In this document: piece by piece, positions 24,001 to 32,274 of the stretch
Numbering within the stretch: the first letter of the stretch is position 1
Layout of the letters: every line of letters starts with the position of its first letter
Assembly (NCBI GenBank): GCA_007922195.1
Contig: ML682008.1
Location: forward strand, 9,780,680-9,844,679
DNA length: 64,000 nt
Source: Podocnemis expansa
Taxonomy: Eukaryota > Chordata > Testudines > Podocnemididae
Direction of reading: 5' to 3'
The notes under the pieces: generated by a model
What the model saw: the letters and a program-made list of their open reading frames with translations, nothing else
Told to the model about the DNA's origin: nothing
Database searches by the model: none
Made by a program: the position numbers and the translations under genes

Positions 24001-27000
24001 AAGACAGGGTTTTAAGCTCTGTTTATAGCTGGAGTTGATGATCCATGTTAATACTGGAACTAATAAACATTTCCCTCTAATTCATGGAGTTTCCTACTCT
24101 TGTCCAACTTCATTTACTTGTTAAAAGATATTTTGTCTAAGGATAGCATGTACTGCCAATTTCGTTTTGTAATGCATAATATGGGTGGTAATTAAATATG
24201 CAAAACATAATTCAATCTGTTTTTACTCCATTATTAAACAATGAGTTTTCTTACCACACTAGAGTCTTTTTGTTACAGGAAGCAAAAAGAGCTCTGGAGC
24301 AAAGCTTTTTAGCTTTCACTTTGTTTGTTTGTTTGTTTTGTAAAATCAAGTTGTGATCCTTGTTTACTATTACAAACAAGGAGTCCTGTGGCAGTTTAAA
24401 GACTAACAAATTGTGGGAGAAAATCCCATTTGGTCAGACTTTTTCATCTTTTTTGCTTTTTCATCTGATGAAGTGGGATTTTCTCCTATGAAAGCTCATG
24501 TGAGAAATAAATGTGTTAGTCTTTAAAAGTGCCACAGGACACCTTGTTTGTTTTGCAGAAGTAGACTGACGTGTTTGCCCCTTTGGAACTTGTTTACCAT
24601 TGTGAGTGGGAAGGCAGAGGAAGGAATATATGTTTCCAAGAGCTAGTAAAAAATTATTCTCTTTTAGAGCCTGTTACCCCTGCTCCATAAAGAATTGGAA
24701 GAGTTTGAAATGTGAGATGAAGTTTTCAGCCCTTCCAGTTTAGTAAGAAACCAGAAAAGGAAGGTGAACCTTGGCTTCCCGTTAAACTAAGCAGAATTTT
24801 ATTTATAGATCAGCTAACTCTAAATCATATTTCAGGAAATGCACTAACCTCCTTCTGGAAGCCCTGTTTTGTGATTTGCATGTAGCACTCTTGATTACCT
24901 GTCCTACTTCTTTATCTACCGCCCATATCCTGTAGACTATGACTATATCCTGAATTGGAGATCACTGACATACTGCCTTCCAAGTTATCCAGCATATTGT
25001 AGTGCTTCCAGAACACACACAAATCCTAAAAATGCTGAAAGTCAAATGGGCATGATTAATATTGCTACCATGAGTACTGACTGAAGGAGAACAGATTGGT
25101 TTTGTAGCATTGCACATGGCTTGTGTGCCCATCCAGCAGGGGCACTGAGGCCTTTCCTTGGGCCCAGGCTTCGAGAAAGGCTGTACCTCCAATCAGTCCT
25201 GCTCAGGAGAGATCCAGCTGTTAAATGGGAAAAGGTTAGCGTTTTCAGTAGCAGTTCGAGCTTATAGACCCCAATTCCCAGGTGGGGCAGGGCTGGCAGT
25301 GGATAACCCAAGCAGTCTCTGATCCTGAGCAGGGAACAAACACTCCAGATCCTCTGTGTCTGTAGACCAGGAGGAGGTAAGTGTGCCCAGGGTGGTTAGG
25401 AAAGCGGGGAGGAGGATGTAGGCCCTCCTGACTCCACTCATCCCAGCCGAGGGCTCCACCAGTGGCCGCGGGTTCTGCCAGTGGTTTTCCAGGACTCCAG
25501 CCACAACTTGCTGACACTGGTGCAAGTTCACACTCAGTCAGACCTATGTCAGCTGTCCCTGGGTTACTTCCTCCCACCCTGAACGTGGGTACCAGGAGCC
25601 AAGGGTTGTCCTCAGTTTCCCCAGGAGAAGTGGTTTGAGACAGGTCCATGAGCTCTGTAGGGTCATCAGCAGAGGGCAGGTCCTATAGGTTGAAGGGCCC
25701 AGGTGGTTACTGTGGCTCACAGAAGTCAGGCAGCTCTGGTGGGTCCCAGGTAATGGGCAGCTCTTTGAGGTCCATGCCCGCCTTGGGTAGTCCTTCCTAG
25801 TCAGTAGTGTCTGGTAGCTCTGCCCAGTTGCTCAGGCCTGATAGCCTGCAAGATTCTGACCAGCGGAGGGCTCATGTTGCCCCACAGCAGGGCCCAGGTC
25901 CAGCTGAATCCTAGGCGAAGAAACATACTCTTGCAGTGACTTCTCCCTGACTGAGCTTCTGGACCAGCCTTTTATACGTTCTCTTCCTGTCTTGTTCCCA
26001 CCCCTCTGCTTACCAGGTCTGAGCCCTGCAGTTTCTGAATCTGTCCAGCATGGGCTTTCAGGCTCTTCCTCAGGCCCAGACTCTGAGGAAGGCCACAGCG
26101 CCCTGCTACAAGCATGTATAAAAGAGCTTTTGCAGTCCTGAGCCATCATTGGTTTGGTTTATTTTATTTCACCAGCTACATACAACAGCTAAAGCAGCAG
26201 CATCTGGAAAGCATGTTCACGCCATGTCACCTTATGGTCCTTGACACAGAATCCAGTTTTCTTTTGGGGGAGATTCCTGAAGTGTAGCAGGCTTGCCTTG
26301 GGTGAGAAGTTGAGGAGGCACCTCCAAAGCCAATCCTTGATGCTTCAGTAGTGATGTCAGGAAAGAGAGAAGCATATTCCTCATCTTACCTCTTCCACAT
26401 TGCCTCTGCAGTGCTTCTAGTATGCATTAACCCAATGGGCAGAGGATCAAGCATGGATCCTATTTGGCAGTGATGTGCTGTTACAGTGGCTCTGCCCTAT
26501 GTGATCTTAGTTACTGATTGTTAGTTTATTGTAGAGACGTTGGGCTGGAAGGAACCTCAGGAGGTCATCAAGTCTATCCTCCCCATGCTGAGGCAGGATT
26601 AAGCATACCCAGGCCATCCCTGACAGGTGTACGTTTAATGTGATTTTCAAAACCTACAATGGCAAGAAGGTTGTGGACCCACAAATAACGTTCCAGCACT
26701 TAGCTGTCCTTATGATGAGAGAGATTTTCCCTAGCATCTCTCCTGAATCTCCTTTGCTGCACACTAAGCTGCTTAACTACTTGTCTGACCTTTGATGGAC
26801 ATGGAAGACAATTGATCACCATCCTCGTTATAACAGCCTTTTAAGATATCTGTAGACTCTTATCAAGGCCTCACTTATCCTTCTCTTCTCCAGACAAAGC
26901 ATGCCCTATTCTTTCCACCTTTCCTCATAGGACATGTTTTCTAAACCTCTTATTGTTTTTGTTGCTCTGCTTTGGATTCCTTCCAATTTGTTCTCATTCT

Positions 27001-30000
27001 TCAAGGCTGGTGTCCAAAACTGGATATAGTACTCCAGGTGAGGTCTCACTATTAGTGAATAGAGCAGAAAAATTACTTCTTATCTCTTACCTACAATACT
27101 CCTGTTAATATATCCCGTAAAGGCATTTGGCCTTGTTTTCCCATAACATCACAGTGTTGACATACATTCCATTTATTTTCCATTATAACACCCAGATTCC
27201 TTTCTGCAGTTACTTCCTATTGTGTATTTGGGCATTGTTTCTTTTTCCTTTCTAAGGGTAGTTCTTTGTACTTGTTTCAATTGAATTTTATCTTGTTTGT
27301 TTCAGACCAATTATCCAGTTTATCAAGATCATTCTGAATTCAAATCCTGTTGTCTGGAGTGCTTGCACCTCACCTAGCTTGGTGGTGTCCCCAGACTTTA
27401 TCAGTTTTATGTTCCCCACTATCATCCAAGTCATTAATGAAAATACTGTGTAGCACCAGACCAATGTAGACCGCTGGGGGACACCATTTGACATATCCTC
27501 CCAGTTTGACATGAACAATTAACTGCTCTTTGAGTACAGTCTTTCAACCAGTTGTGCACCCACCATTTAGTAATTTCATTTAGACCATATTTCCCTAGTT
27601 TGCTTACAGGAAACTCATAGAAGAGAACATCAAAAGCTTTACTGGAATCCAGATATATAACATTCACTGCTTCTTCCCAGTTCTTTAGGCTGTTCACCGT
27701 ATCAAAATTAGCTGGCTTTGTCAAGAACAAATCACGCCAAGGCAGTGCTGACTCTCACCTTATTATTGTCTGGCTTTGAACAAATTGATCATTTTATACT
27801 TTGTTCCAGTATCTCACTGGCTCCTGAAATTAGGCTGACTGCTCTAATTCTGTGGATTTTCCTTTTCTCTCATTTTGAAGAGGATACTCTATTTGCCTTT
27901 CACATGTCCTTGAGTCCTTGAAGATAATCATTAATGGTTCACAGATTGTTTTAGCTAGTTCTTTAAATCCTCTATGGTGAACTTCATTGGTGCTGCTGAC
28001 TTATCACATGGACTGAAAAGTAACAATTGAATTTTCTGTAAAAAGAGTTTCTTTAGGTGGCCCCTTTTTTTTTTCTCAAGTATTTAGTTTTAGTTTTGGT
28101 CACGTGAGGCATAGGTGACTGGAATCTGTAATGAGCTGTTAGGCACTGGGCACTTTTGGAAAGAAGAACATATTCTGACTCTGGGACTGAGTCATTGAGT
28201 TGTGAAAGGTATTGTGACAGAAACTGCCACTTAAGCACAAGAGATTCAGTTTTGTGTTGTATCTGTTTTTTTGCTTTATAGGCACTAGGTCACAAGGTCT
28301 GTCAGCTGTGGAATCATCCAGTCACCTCTAACTTTATTGCAAGGAACTATGTTAAACTCTTGCTTGATAAACTCATGAGCAAACAGGTAAGAGTGTGGTG
28401 GTGGGAGTTGCTTGTTTTTTAATCTTTTAGCTTTTAGAGTCTTGAGTCCAGTGTATCTTTTTCCACTGGGACTGTTAGCCACTTTTACCTCACTATTTAA
28501 GTAACTACTTTACTGTTTTTGTGATGTAATAGAAAATGTTTTTCCTTTACAGCATAACAGACCTGTGACTGACAGACTGTCTGTCCGTGTAGAGTTTCTG
28601 CCACTTAACTACTTAGTAGATATGCTAGCAGAGGTAGAGGAGCAAGGTAACATTAATTTTATTTAATATGTTTATTTTAGTAGCGCCTACAGACCAAAGA
28701 AGAATGGGTTCTTTTTGTATTTGATTCTTTAAGTTGCTGTGTTCCCTTTGATGTGCACACAGGGTTTTATCCTGTCCTATGGGACACTGTGGCTAAATTG
28801 CATTGATTTCTACAGATGCAGGATTGAGTTTGCAGCTCCCATTTTCACCAGTGGAAGTTGTGTGTGGAGAGAGATGGAGTTTGGGGCTTTAAGTAGAATA
28901 GAAAGGCTCATAAAAACCAGGAGTGTAGAGCTGGAGTTCCTGCCATGACTGTGAATGTTCTCAGCCCACCCACCCACACCCCTCCACTCCTTCCCAAGTG
29001 TTCCTGCTCAGATATCTCTCCCCAGCAAACTGGAGATATAGTGAAAAGCCAGGATGGTGTGAGCAAAGGACAGGCATGACAGCCCAGAATGACTTCTTCC
29101 TGTTTCAGGGTTAGATGCAAGCTCAGTTATTGTTTAAAGACTAAGGGTATGTCCACACACACTTCTTATTTCGAAACAACAGGGGTTGTTTCGAAATAAG
29201 AAGTGCCATGGCCACACGACGCACGGCCATTTTGAAACAAGCAATCCGCTTGTTTCGAAATGGCTGCCGTTGTTTCAAAACGGCTTAAACCCCGTTTCAT
29301 TTCGAAACAGGGTTGTTTTGAAACCAGTGGTTTCGAAACAGCCCTGTGCAGACATGTTGTTTCGGAACAAAGTGTTCCGAANNNNNNNNNNNNNNNNNNN
29401 NNNNNNNNNNNNNNNNNNNNNNNNNNNNNNNNNNNNNNNNNNNNNNNNNNNNNNNNNNNNNNNNNNNNNNNNNNNNNNNNNGCCCCAAACCTGGCGGCGG
29501 CCCCGGGATTCTGGGGGCGCCAGGGATTCCCGGGGGCCAGCGCTCACTCTGCCCCGGCAGCAACGGGCTCCAGCTGTGCCCCGGGGACCGCCGCGGCTTT
29601 AAAGCCCCTGGGGTGAGGCGCCCCGCTGCGCCTCACTCCGCCGGTGCCTGCAGCCCTCTGCAGGCACCCATGGGGTGCAGCACCCCTCTTCAAGCAAAAT
29701 ATCAGGTCCACACTGTGGACCTGCTATTTCGCTCCCTTATTTCAAGGACAAAGGTTTTGTCCTTCGAAATAAGGTGTTTCGAAACGTCTTGTTTCGAAAC
29801 AAGCCTGCCCTGTGTGAACATAGCCTAAGAGTTTTAAATGAAAATGAAGTGACAGTCCAGGTTGGGGCATATGGGCTAGCACTATTAAAAACAGACATGT
29901 GAGCTGGGATTTTAGAAGGGGTATATACAAAGCATCTGCCAGTCTCTCTGTAGCAGATACCTACCTGGGGGTACATTAACCTTTCTAGTGCACCTAGTAG

Positions 30001-32274
30001 AGTCTTCAACCCTTCTCCCTGTGGAATATGATTGTTTATGTCCCAGTAACAATCAGGCTGGTGCTGCCAGGTTTGAAAGGGTTCAGCACTCTCTTCTACA
30101 ATATGGAAAGCAAGCAATGTTAAATGTTAATCAAATCCACAACTGCTGAGGCAGTTCTCCCCCTGAAATTACATTATTCGTTTCATGTATTGAATTAAAC
30201 TGACAATATGAGAGCCAACTTCTACTAGACCTTCTTAAATTGATACTCAGACAAAACTTCAGTTGATTTCAGAGTTTTGCCTGAAATCTTCAGGATTTGA
30301 CTTGGATAATAGTGGCTGACAAACTCAGCCTTATGACCTGGTATTGGACTGATACAAACTTTAAGGCTCTATGAGTCTTTTCAAAAAGCCCTTTGAAGTC
30401 AATACTTCTTGTAATGGTCCTGTTAACGTCAATGGCTTCCGATCAGACCTTATGGGTTAAATTCACCAAGGTTCTTGGGCATCTTAGGAGCTAGTTGGGC
30501 ACTTAAACCGAACATTTTGGCACCACCGACGTGTTCAAAATCACTGCTCAGCCACCACTTAACCCTGTAGGTGACTAAATTCCTAGAGGTGCCAAGTTTC
30601 TATCAGGGGACATGCTTAAAGCTACCTAAGGTCTGATGCTGGCGAACAACTAATGAGCTGCTATAAACTGTGGCTATGTCTATACTGCCAGCTGTAAAAT
30701 CGCCACCATCAGCCTGGTGTTCTGGGAGCGCTTAGCAGCAAATATGAACTCGCTGCTGCACTCCTGGAGGTTAGCACTGAAAGTCCTGATCTCCAGGAAA
30801 TGTAGGGGAAAGCCAGCTGTGAGGTGTTTGTGGTCAGCTTTCCCGAGTGGGTCCCAGCAGCTTATAAAGTTGCCAGCACTTACACAAGGCATTTTATGTG
30901 CCTTGCATAAATGCCAGTTGACTGCTACCGAAAAGGGCCCCAAGTGTAGACTAGGACTCAGGCTCAAACTGAAGTTATAGCAAGATTCTCAAACTTGTTG
31001 TTTCCCCACCCACCTCTCCAGTACAGCCCAATCCTGGAGCCATGCTTAGTGTGCCTCTACAGAGTTGGGGCAAAGGACAATCAGGGGCAAGCAGGTTGCA
31101 AATTTGTCAGGGGTGTGGGTAACCCAGATTCTGATTGCTGGAACTGGAGCTGGGATTTAAATCCAGTACATACCACGTGAGCATGCATCCACCAGGTTAT
31201 AAGGGATTGTGGATGCGTCTGTCTCCTATCTGGAGCTGTTTAATTTTGTATAAATAAATATTGGAGCAGGGACTTTAACCTAGCTCTCCCACATCCTAGG
31301 CCAGTTTCCCAATGAGTATTTAATTATTTGTACCAAGTGGACTAGTTCCTCACAGGAGAGAATTTGAGAGAAACCCATCCCAGAATTCCCAATAACCAGG
31401 TGGTTGGGGCACTTACCTTGGATGTGGGGAATCCAAAGTCAAACCCCTCCTCTGCCTTGTTTGGAGCAGGGATCTGAACCAGGTGTCCTGCATGCTACAT
31501 GAGTACCCTAATTACTGGGTAAGATGAGGTGTGGGTGTGTCTGTGGCTTTTTTGCAAAAAGGGGCTGAATTGGCTTAGGCACCTCATTCCAGGGGAGGAG
31601 GGTTCACAGCTGAGATATCTGACTGGAGGGGAAAAATCTTCCTCTAGCTCATCAGTCAAGTGTGTAAAGCCCAGATCAAGGGGAGTCAGGTGCCCAAGTG
31701 CCTTTGTGGATCTAAGCCCCACTCCTTTTCTCAGCATTTCTCCCCTGGGTTGTTTAGGTGCCCCCGTTGGCTGGATTCTGAGAATTGCTTTCCATACGCT
31801 GTTCAGGGAGCCTGGTTGTCTGACTCAGGGCTGAGAATTACAGCAAACAGCAGCACGCCTAATAGTGATGCATTACAATGCCTAAGAATCTTGGTGAACC
31901 TAGTCCTACGTTCTTACAAGAAATATGTATCTCCTTATGAAAAAAACTAGAGGCCAAAACTTAAATGTTATGGACTTGAATTTCAGAGATGCTAAGCATC
32001 CAAGTAAAATACATGAAAGCTGTGGGGGGTTCCATCTCTGAAAATACATTTTAATTCATGTACCTAACTTTAGGCACCGCCTGGATTGAAAATGTTGGTT
32101 CTTCTGTCCTGGGGATTGAAAATACTGATATTAGAAGAATATTCATTTTGTAAATGCTGATGTTCTCAATGTACTTTCCCAGGTCTTCATACATTGGAGG
32201 GAGAAGACAATGTGAATGCAAAATTTATCGAGGAAACGGCACTGAAACACACCATGCTGCTTTTGGACCTGTAG
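1..32274 (+). CDS. GSAP: Gamma-secretase activating protein, 3' half (15 exons, spliced)
   Basis: Joining 1-34, 2219-2272, 8073-8201, 8594-8652, 9078-9109, 13345-13406, 15052-15147, 18008-18078, 18663-18757, 21015-21134, 22143-22262, 23707-23768, 28282-28386, 28553-28646 and 32183-32274 gives one open frame of about 407 codons ending in TAG. Every junction has AG/GT and matching phase. The peptide follows the C-terminal half of human GSAP (about 854 residues) as I remember it, e.g. [32 protein letters not shown] and EFLPLNY. In mammals GSAP is processed to a C-terminal fragment of about 16 kDa that binds gamma-secretase and the APP C-terminal fragment and raises amyloid-beta production; that fragment corresponds roughly to the last four exons here. 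No signal peptide or membrane segment is seen in this half. The convergent neighbour CCDC146 supports the call. The 40-residue exon 21015-21134 is unexpected. The 5' exons lie upstream of the window. Confidence 0.95.
199..1327. mobile_element. hAT-type non-autonomous DNA transposon (host of a nested MITE)
   Basis: The left end CAGTGGTTCCCAACCT is the inverted complement of the right end AGGTTGGGAACCACTG. The flanks acctggac (191-198) and acctagac (1328-1335) form an 8-base target duplication with one mismatch, the length typical of hAT. No transposase frame is visible. A separate MITE sits at 446-806. Confidence 0.85.
446..806. mobile_element. hAT-type MITE, TIR family CAATGTTCCCTCTAA, nested
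   Basis: The left end reads CTATGTTCCCTCTAA and the right end TTAGAGGGAACATTG. It is flanked by a perfect 8-base direct repeat cccagcag at 438-445 and 807-814. The 361-base element is noncoding, with alternating CA/TG-rich stretches near the ends. It inserted into the older element 199-1327. A second copy with a perfect duplication is at 34414-34598. Confidence 0.9.
1765..1895 (+). repeat. Penelope-like element 3' tail (5'-truncated copy)
   Basis: Carries the block shared by about ten copies here: a CTGA(T)GA-like box, GGGATTTTCTCCC, GAAAGCTCATGC, then ATAAATA, GTTAGTCTTTAA, and the terminal block ACTAGACTAACATGGCTGCC followed by CCTTTGGAACTT. The same tail ends the coding Penelope-like copy at 62254-63045. 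In this copy the CTGATGA box is changed to CTGACAA. Confidence 0.75.
2219..2272 (+). CDS. GSAP: GSAP exon, 18 codons, phase 0-0
   Basis: Acceptor gtctgtag, donor gtaagt. Reads [18 protein letters not shown], matching human EIPGITLVTEDIALPLMK. Confidence 0.93.
3274..3481. mobile_element. Short hAT-type element
   Basis: The left end cagtgtttcc and right end gggaaccactg match the CAGTGGTTCCC ends of the elements at 199-1327, 19489-20034 and 43143-43619. The interior has the motif GTGCCACAGCACAC-AGGTGTGCC, like the cargo of the 43143 element. The flanks actgggag/acttagag match only partly, so the duplication is not clear. Confidence 0.6.
4313..4658. mobile_element. PIF/Harbinger-like MITE (GGSTATGTCTACACT ends), internally repeated
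   Basis: Starts GGGCTATGTCTACACTAG and ends CAGTGTAGACATACCC. The interior is made of repeated GTTAAGTTGACTTAACAAAG units in both orientations, and a second TIR-like pair (aaggctatgtccacacag near 4412 and tactgtgtagac near 4480) suggests a nested or rearranged copy. Noncoding. The family recurs at 10621, 29145, 45137, 47363, 50231 and 60933. Confidence 0.75.
8073..8201 (+). CDS. GSAP: GSAP exon, 43 codons, phase 0-0
   Basis: Acceptor tttttgcag, donor gtaaat. Contains [20 protein letters not shown] and [11 protein letters not shown], close to human GYWEKLNSNLEYVKYAKPHF and HYNNSVVRREW. Confidence 0.97.
8594..8652 (+). CDS. GSAP: GSAP exon, 59 bases, phase 0-2
   Basis: Acceptor caatgtag, donor gtaggt at 8653. 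Reads [19 protein letters not shown] plus two bases. Human has KTGKRRSAAYVRNILDNAVK. Using a donor four bases further would read a stop, so 8652 is the supported end. Confidence 0.9.
9078..9109 (+). CDS. GSAP: GSAP micro-exon, 32 bases, phase 2-1
   Basis: Acceptor ttccctag, donor gtaagg. Together with the previous exon it reads [11 protein letters not shown], matching human KVISNLEARNL. It is placed by phase and similarity because it is too short to show as an open frame. Confidence 0.88.
9799..10573. mobile_element. Fold-back DNA element with pogo/Tigger-like ends
   Basis: The left end TAGTGGGGACCCGTTAACATG and right end CATGTTAATGGGTCCCCACTG are inverted complements, each flanked by TA (9797-9798, 10574-10575), as expected for Tc1/mariner/pogo insertion. 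Inside, about 9985-10115 and 10295-10425 are inverted near-copies (GGATCCGGATG, GCTGGGAAGCTTCCGTCG and CAGCTGCTTCTGGATGAGCT-like blocks), so the transcript could fold into a long hairpin. The open frames of about 120-180 codons here arise from this GC-rich palindrome. No transposase seen. Confidence 0.75.
10621..11542 (-). mobile_element. PIF/Harbinger-like MITE with TTTCGAAAC interior (gapped)
   Basis: The ends GGCTATGTTCACACAGGGCA and GTGTGTGGCCATACCC are flanked by TAA on both sides (10618-10620 and 11543-11545), the target trinucleotide typical of PIF/Harbinger. The interior has many TTTCGAAA palindromes and GC-rich TGCCTGCAG/CTGCAGGCA blocks. It is the inverted counterpart of the copy at 29145-29825. 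A 400-N gap hides its middle. Confidence 0.8.
10943..11342. other. Assembly gap (400 N)
   Basis: Run of N inside the MITE. Open frames spanning it (for example 10815-11768) are artefacts. Confidence 0.99.
13035..13102 (+). repeat. CR1 LINE 3' end fragment
   Basis: Contains GCAGGAGGTCAGACTAGATG followed by ATCATATTGGTCCCTTCTGACC and a TCTATGAG tail, the pattern of CR1 3' ends in sauropsids. Confidence 0.65.
13345..13406 (+). CDS. GSAP: GSAP exon, 62 bases, phase 1-0
   Basis: Acceptor ttatttcag, donor gtaagt. Reads [20 protein letters not shown] then L. Human has RLTPLLQEEDSHQRLLMGL. Confidence 0.94.
13632..13945. mobile_element. hAT-type MITE (GGGCTGGCAAACTTTTTGGCC end)
   Basis: The left end GGGCTGGCAAACTTTTTGGC mirrors the right end AGTTTGTCCACCCCTG. 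The flanks tgctaaac and cagtaaac are a degraded 8-base duplication. The GC-rich interior gives overlapping open frames on both strands that are not genes. Confidence 0.7.
14060..14700 (+). repeat. Possible LINE reverse-transcriptase remnant
   Basis: Pyrimidine-rich interval with several open frames. One, ending near 14395, reads [13 protein letters not shown], which resembles the Y-x-D-D catalytic box of L2/CR1-type reverse transcriptases. Downstream peptide is not recognisable. It may be a decayed LINE or chance. Confidence 0.3.
15052..15147 (+). CDS. GSAP: GSAP exon, 32 codons, phase 0-0
   Basis: Acceptor ttttccag, donor gttagt. Reads [20 protein letters not shown] then [12 protein letters not shown]. 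Human has MVSELKDHLLRHLQGVEKKK and IEQMVLDYISKL. The initial ATG is internal, not a start. Confidence 0.97.
15148..18007 (+). other. GSAP: GSAP intron, about 2.9 kb
   Basis: No exon or clear element. Short open frames occur on both strands. The stretch near 16990-17080 has a degenerate MIR-like look (TTTGTATACCCCAGGAAAAC), not enough for a call. Confidence 0.55.
18008..18078 (+). CDS. GSAP: GSAP exon, 71 bases, phase 0-2
   Basis: Acceptor ttgttctag, donor gtaagc. Reads [20 protein letters not shown] then ILC, matching human LDLICHIVETNWRKHNLHSW. The short upstream open frames have no matching phase. Confidence 0.95.
18663..18757 (+). CDS. GSAP: GSAP exon, 95 bases, phase 2-1
   Basis: Acceptor aaatgcag, donor gtaagg. 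Reads [20 protein letters not shown], then [12 protein letters not shown]. Human has NSRGSAAEFAVFHIMTRIL and LPLPP. Confidence 0.97.
19175..19430. mobile_element. hAT-type MITE (CAGGGCCAGC ends)
   Basis: The left end CAGGGCCAGCTC and right end AAGCCAGCCCTG are inverted. The flanks atgctacc (19167-19174) and atgctgcc (19431-19438) form an 8-base duplication with one mismatch. The 256-base GC-rich interior is noncoding. Confidence 0.8.
19489..20034. mobile_element. hAT-type element (CAGTGGTTCCCAA ends)
   Basis: Starts CAGTGGTTCCCAATGCC and ends AAGGTTGAGAACCACTG. The flanks gagtagag and aattagag agree at 5-6 of 8 bases. A GC-rich left half and an A/T-rich right half; no transposase. Confidence 0.78.
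20263..20671. repeat. Inverted pair of Penelope-like tails (about 400-base palindrome)
   Basis: A - strand tail (about 20263-20445) meets a + strand tail (about 20446-20671) head to head at about 20445. The mirrored blocks are GGAGTCCTGTGGCA/TGCCACAGGACTCC, TTATTTATC, CCCATGAAAG, and GATCAGGTCAGACTGTTA against TAACAGTCAGATCTGATC. It ends in the block ACACAGCTGCCCCTTTGGAA. The + arm keeps GAAAGCTCATGC but has CTGCTGA in place of CTGATGA. Confidence 0.8.
21015..21134 (+). CDS. GSAP: Probable extra GSAP exon, 120 bases, phase 1-1 (cassette?)
   Basis: A strong acceptor (pyrimidine-rich ccctgcccccttccag) and donor gtaagg frame exactly 40 codons in the phase of the flanking exons. With the G left by the previous exon it reads [20 protein letters not shown], continues [15 protein letters not shown] and ends VAIQSG. 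I do not recognise this segment and cannot place it in human GSAP, where the flanking exons join directly (LPLPPG-FHTLH). Skipping it here restores that same join. It is charged and probably helical, with no known motif. It could be a constitutive lineage exon, an alternative cassette or a cryptic open exon. Confidence 0.6.
22143..22262 (+). CDS. GSAP: GSAP exon, 120 bases, phase 1-1
   Basis: Acceptor cctttgcag, donor gtatgg. Reads [20 protein letters not shown], then [20 protein letters not shown]. Human has GFHTLHTILGVQCLPLHNLL. Confidence 0.97.
23217..23410. repeat. Inverted pair of Penelope-like tails
   Basis: A - strand arm (GTCCTGTGGCACCTTAAAGA) and a + strand arm (TTTAAGGTGCCACAAGACTC) flank GGCCCAACCCACTTTG/AGAGTGGGTTGGAGCCC. 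Ends with CAGACTAACACAGCTGG. It is a diverged subfamily in which the box before GTGGG reads CTAGCAGA. Confidence 0.7.
23707..23768 (+). CDS. GSAP: GSAP exon, 62 bases, phase 1-0
   Basis: Acceptor catctgtag, donor gtaatt. Reads [20 protein letters not shown] then E. Human has [20 protein letters not shown]. The human 16 kDa C-terminal fragment begins close to this exon. Confidence 0.97.
24370..24596. repeat. Inverted pair of Penelope-like tails; + arm keeps intact hammerhead-like boxes
   Basis: The short - arm is AAACAAGGAGTCCTGTGGCA to about 24440. The + arm starts near 24460 with TCATCTGATGAAGTGGG, then TTTTCTCCTATGAAAGCTCATG, and ends CCCCTTTGGAACTTG. CTGATGA and GAAA are both unmutated in this copy. 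Confidence 0.78.
25110..26150 (-). repeat. Unclassified GC-rich repeat, possibly LTR-like
   Basis: About 1 kb, clearly richer in G+C than its neighbours. A block around CTGGGCCcgAGGAAagGCCT-GCCCcTGCTGGA on the - strand occurs twice in the same orientation (near 25130-25180 and 26045-26100). On the - strand TATAAAAG lies near 25975, as in an LTR promoter. Open frames (up to 134 codons, - strand) show no domain. Naming it as an LTR is inference. Confidence 0.35.
26530..28015 (-). mobile_element. CR1 LINE remnant with reverse-transcriptase fragment
   Basis: On the - strand the frame at 27434-27730 reads [31 protein letters not shown] and [12 protein letters not shown], the conserved core of CR1 reverse transcriptase (consensus [30 protein letters not shown]). 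The catalytic Y-x-D-D region further on is disrupted by frameshifts. The left end (3' end of the element) has the CR1 signature TTGGGCTGGAAGGAACCTCA. A dead copy. Confidence 0.85.
28282..28386 (+). CDS. GSAP: GSAP exon, 35 codons, phase 0-0
   Basis: Acceptor gctttatag, donor gtaaga. Reads [20 protein letters not shown], then [15 protein letters not shown]. Human has IGQKICRLWDHPMSSNIISR. Confidence 0.96.
28553..28646 (+). CDS. GSAP: GSAP exon, 94 bases, phase 0-1
   Basis: Acceptor cctttacag, donor gtaaca. Reads [20 protein letters not shown], then [11 protein letters not shown]. Human has [20 protein letters not shown]. Confidence 0.96.
29145..29825 (+). mobile_element. PIF/Harbinger-like MITE with TTTCGAAAC interior (gapped)
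   Basis: The ends GGGTATGTCCACACACACTT and CTGTGTGAACATAGCC are flanked by TAA on both sides (29142-29144, 29826-29828). TTTCGAAA palindromes and GC-rich TGCCTGCAG blocks match the element at 10621-11542 in reverse orientation. A 100-N gap lies inside. Confidence 0.8.
29382..29481. other. Assembly gap (100 N)
   Basis: Exactly 100 N, the usual placeholder for a gap of unknown size, inside the MITE next to a GC-rich block. Confidence 0.99.
30672..30957. mobile_element. Probable PIF-like MITE, different interior
   Basis: Starts GGCTATGTCTATACTGCCAG and ends near AAGTGTAGACTAGGAC, similar to the TIRs of the other MITEs, but the interior lacks TTTCGAAA blocks. The right end is degraded and no duplication is clear. 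Confidence 0.5.
32183..32274 (+). CDS. GSAP: GSAP last coding exon, phase 1 to stop
   Basis: Acceptor ctttcccag. Reads [20 protein letters not shown] then [10 protein letters not shown] and TAG at 32272-32274. The human C-terminus EGHDNVDAEFVEEAALKHTA-MLLGL is clearly homologous. Confidence 0.97.

Larger units (their letters stand above)
23769..28281 (+). other. GSAP: GSAP intron, about 4.5 kb
   Basis: Contains a (GTTT)n microsatellite near 24320, a Penelope tail pair (24370-24596), a GC-rich LTR-like interval (about 25100-26150) and a - strand CR1 LINE remnant (about 26530-28015). No exon in between. Confidence 0.65.
28647..32182 (+). other. GSAP: GSAP last intron, about 3.5 kb
   Basis: Holds the gapped MITE 29145-29825 and a MITE-like segment at about 30672-30957. 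Other sequence (28700-29140, 29830-30670, 30960-32180) shows no exon and no element I can name. Confidence 0.6.
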
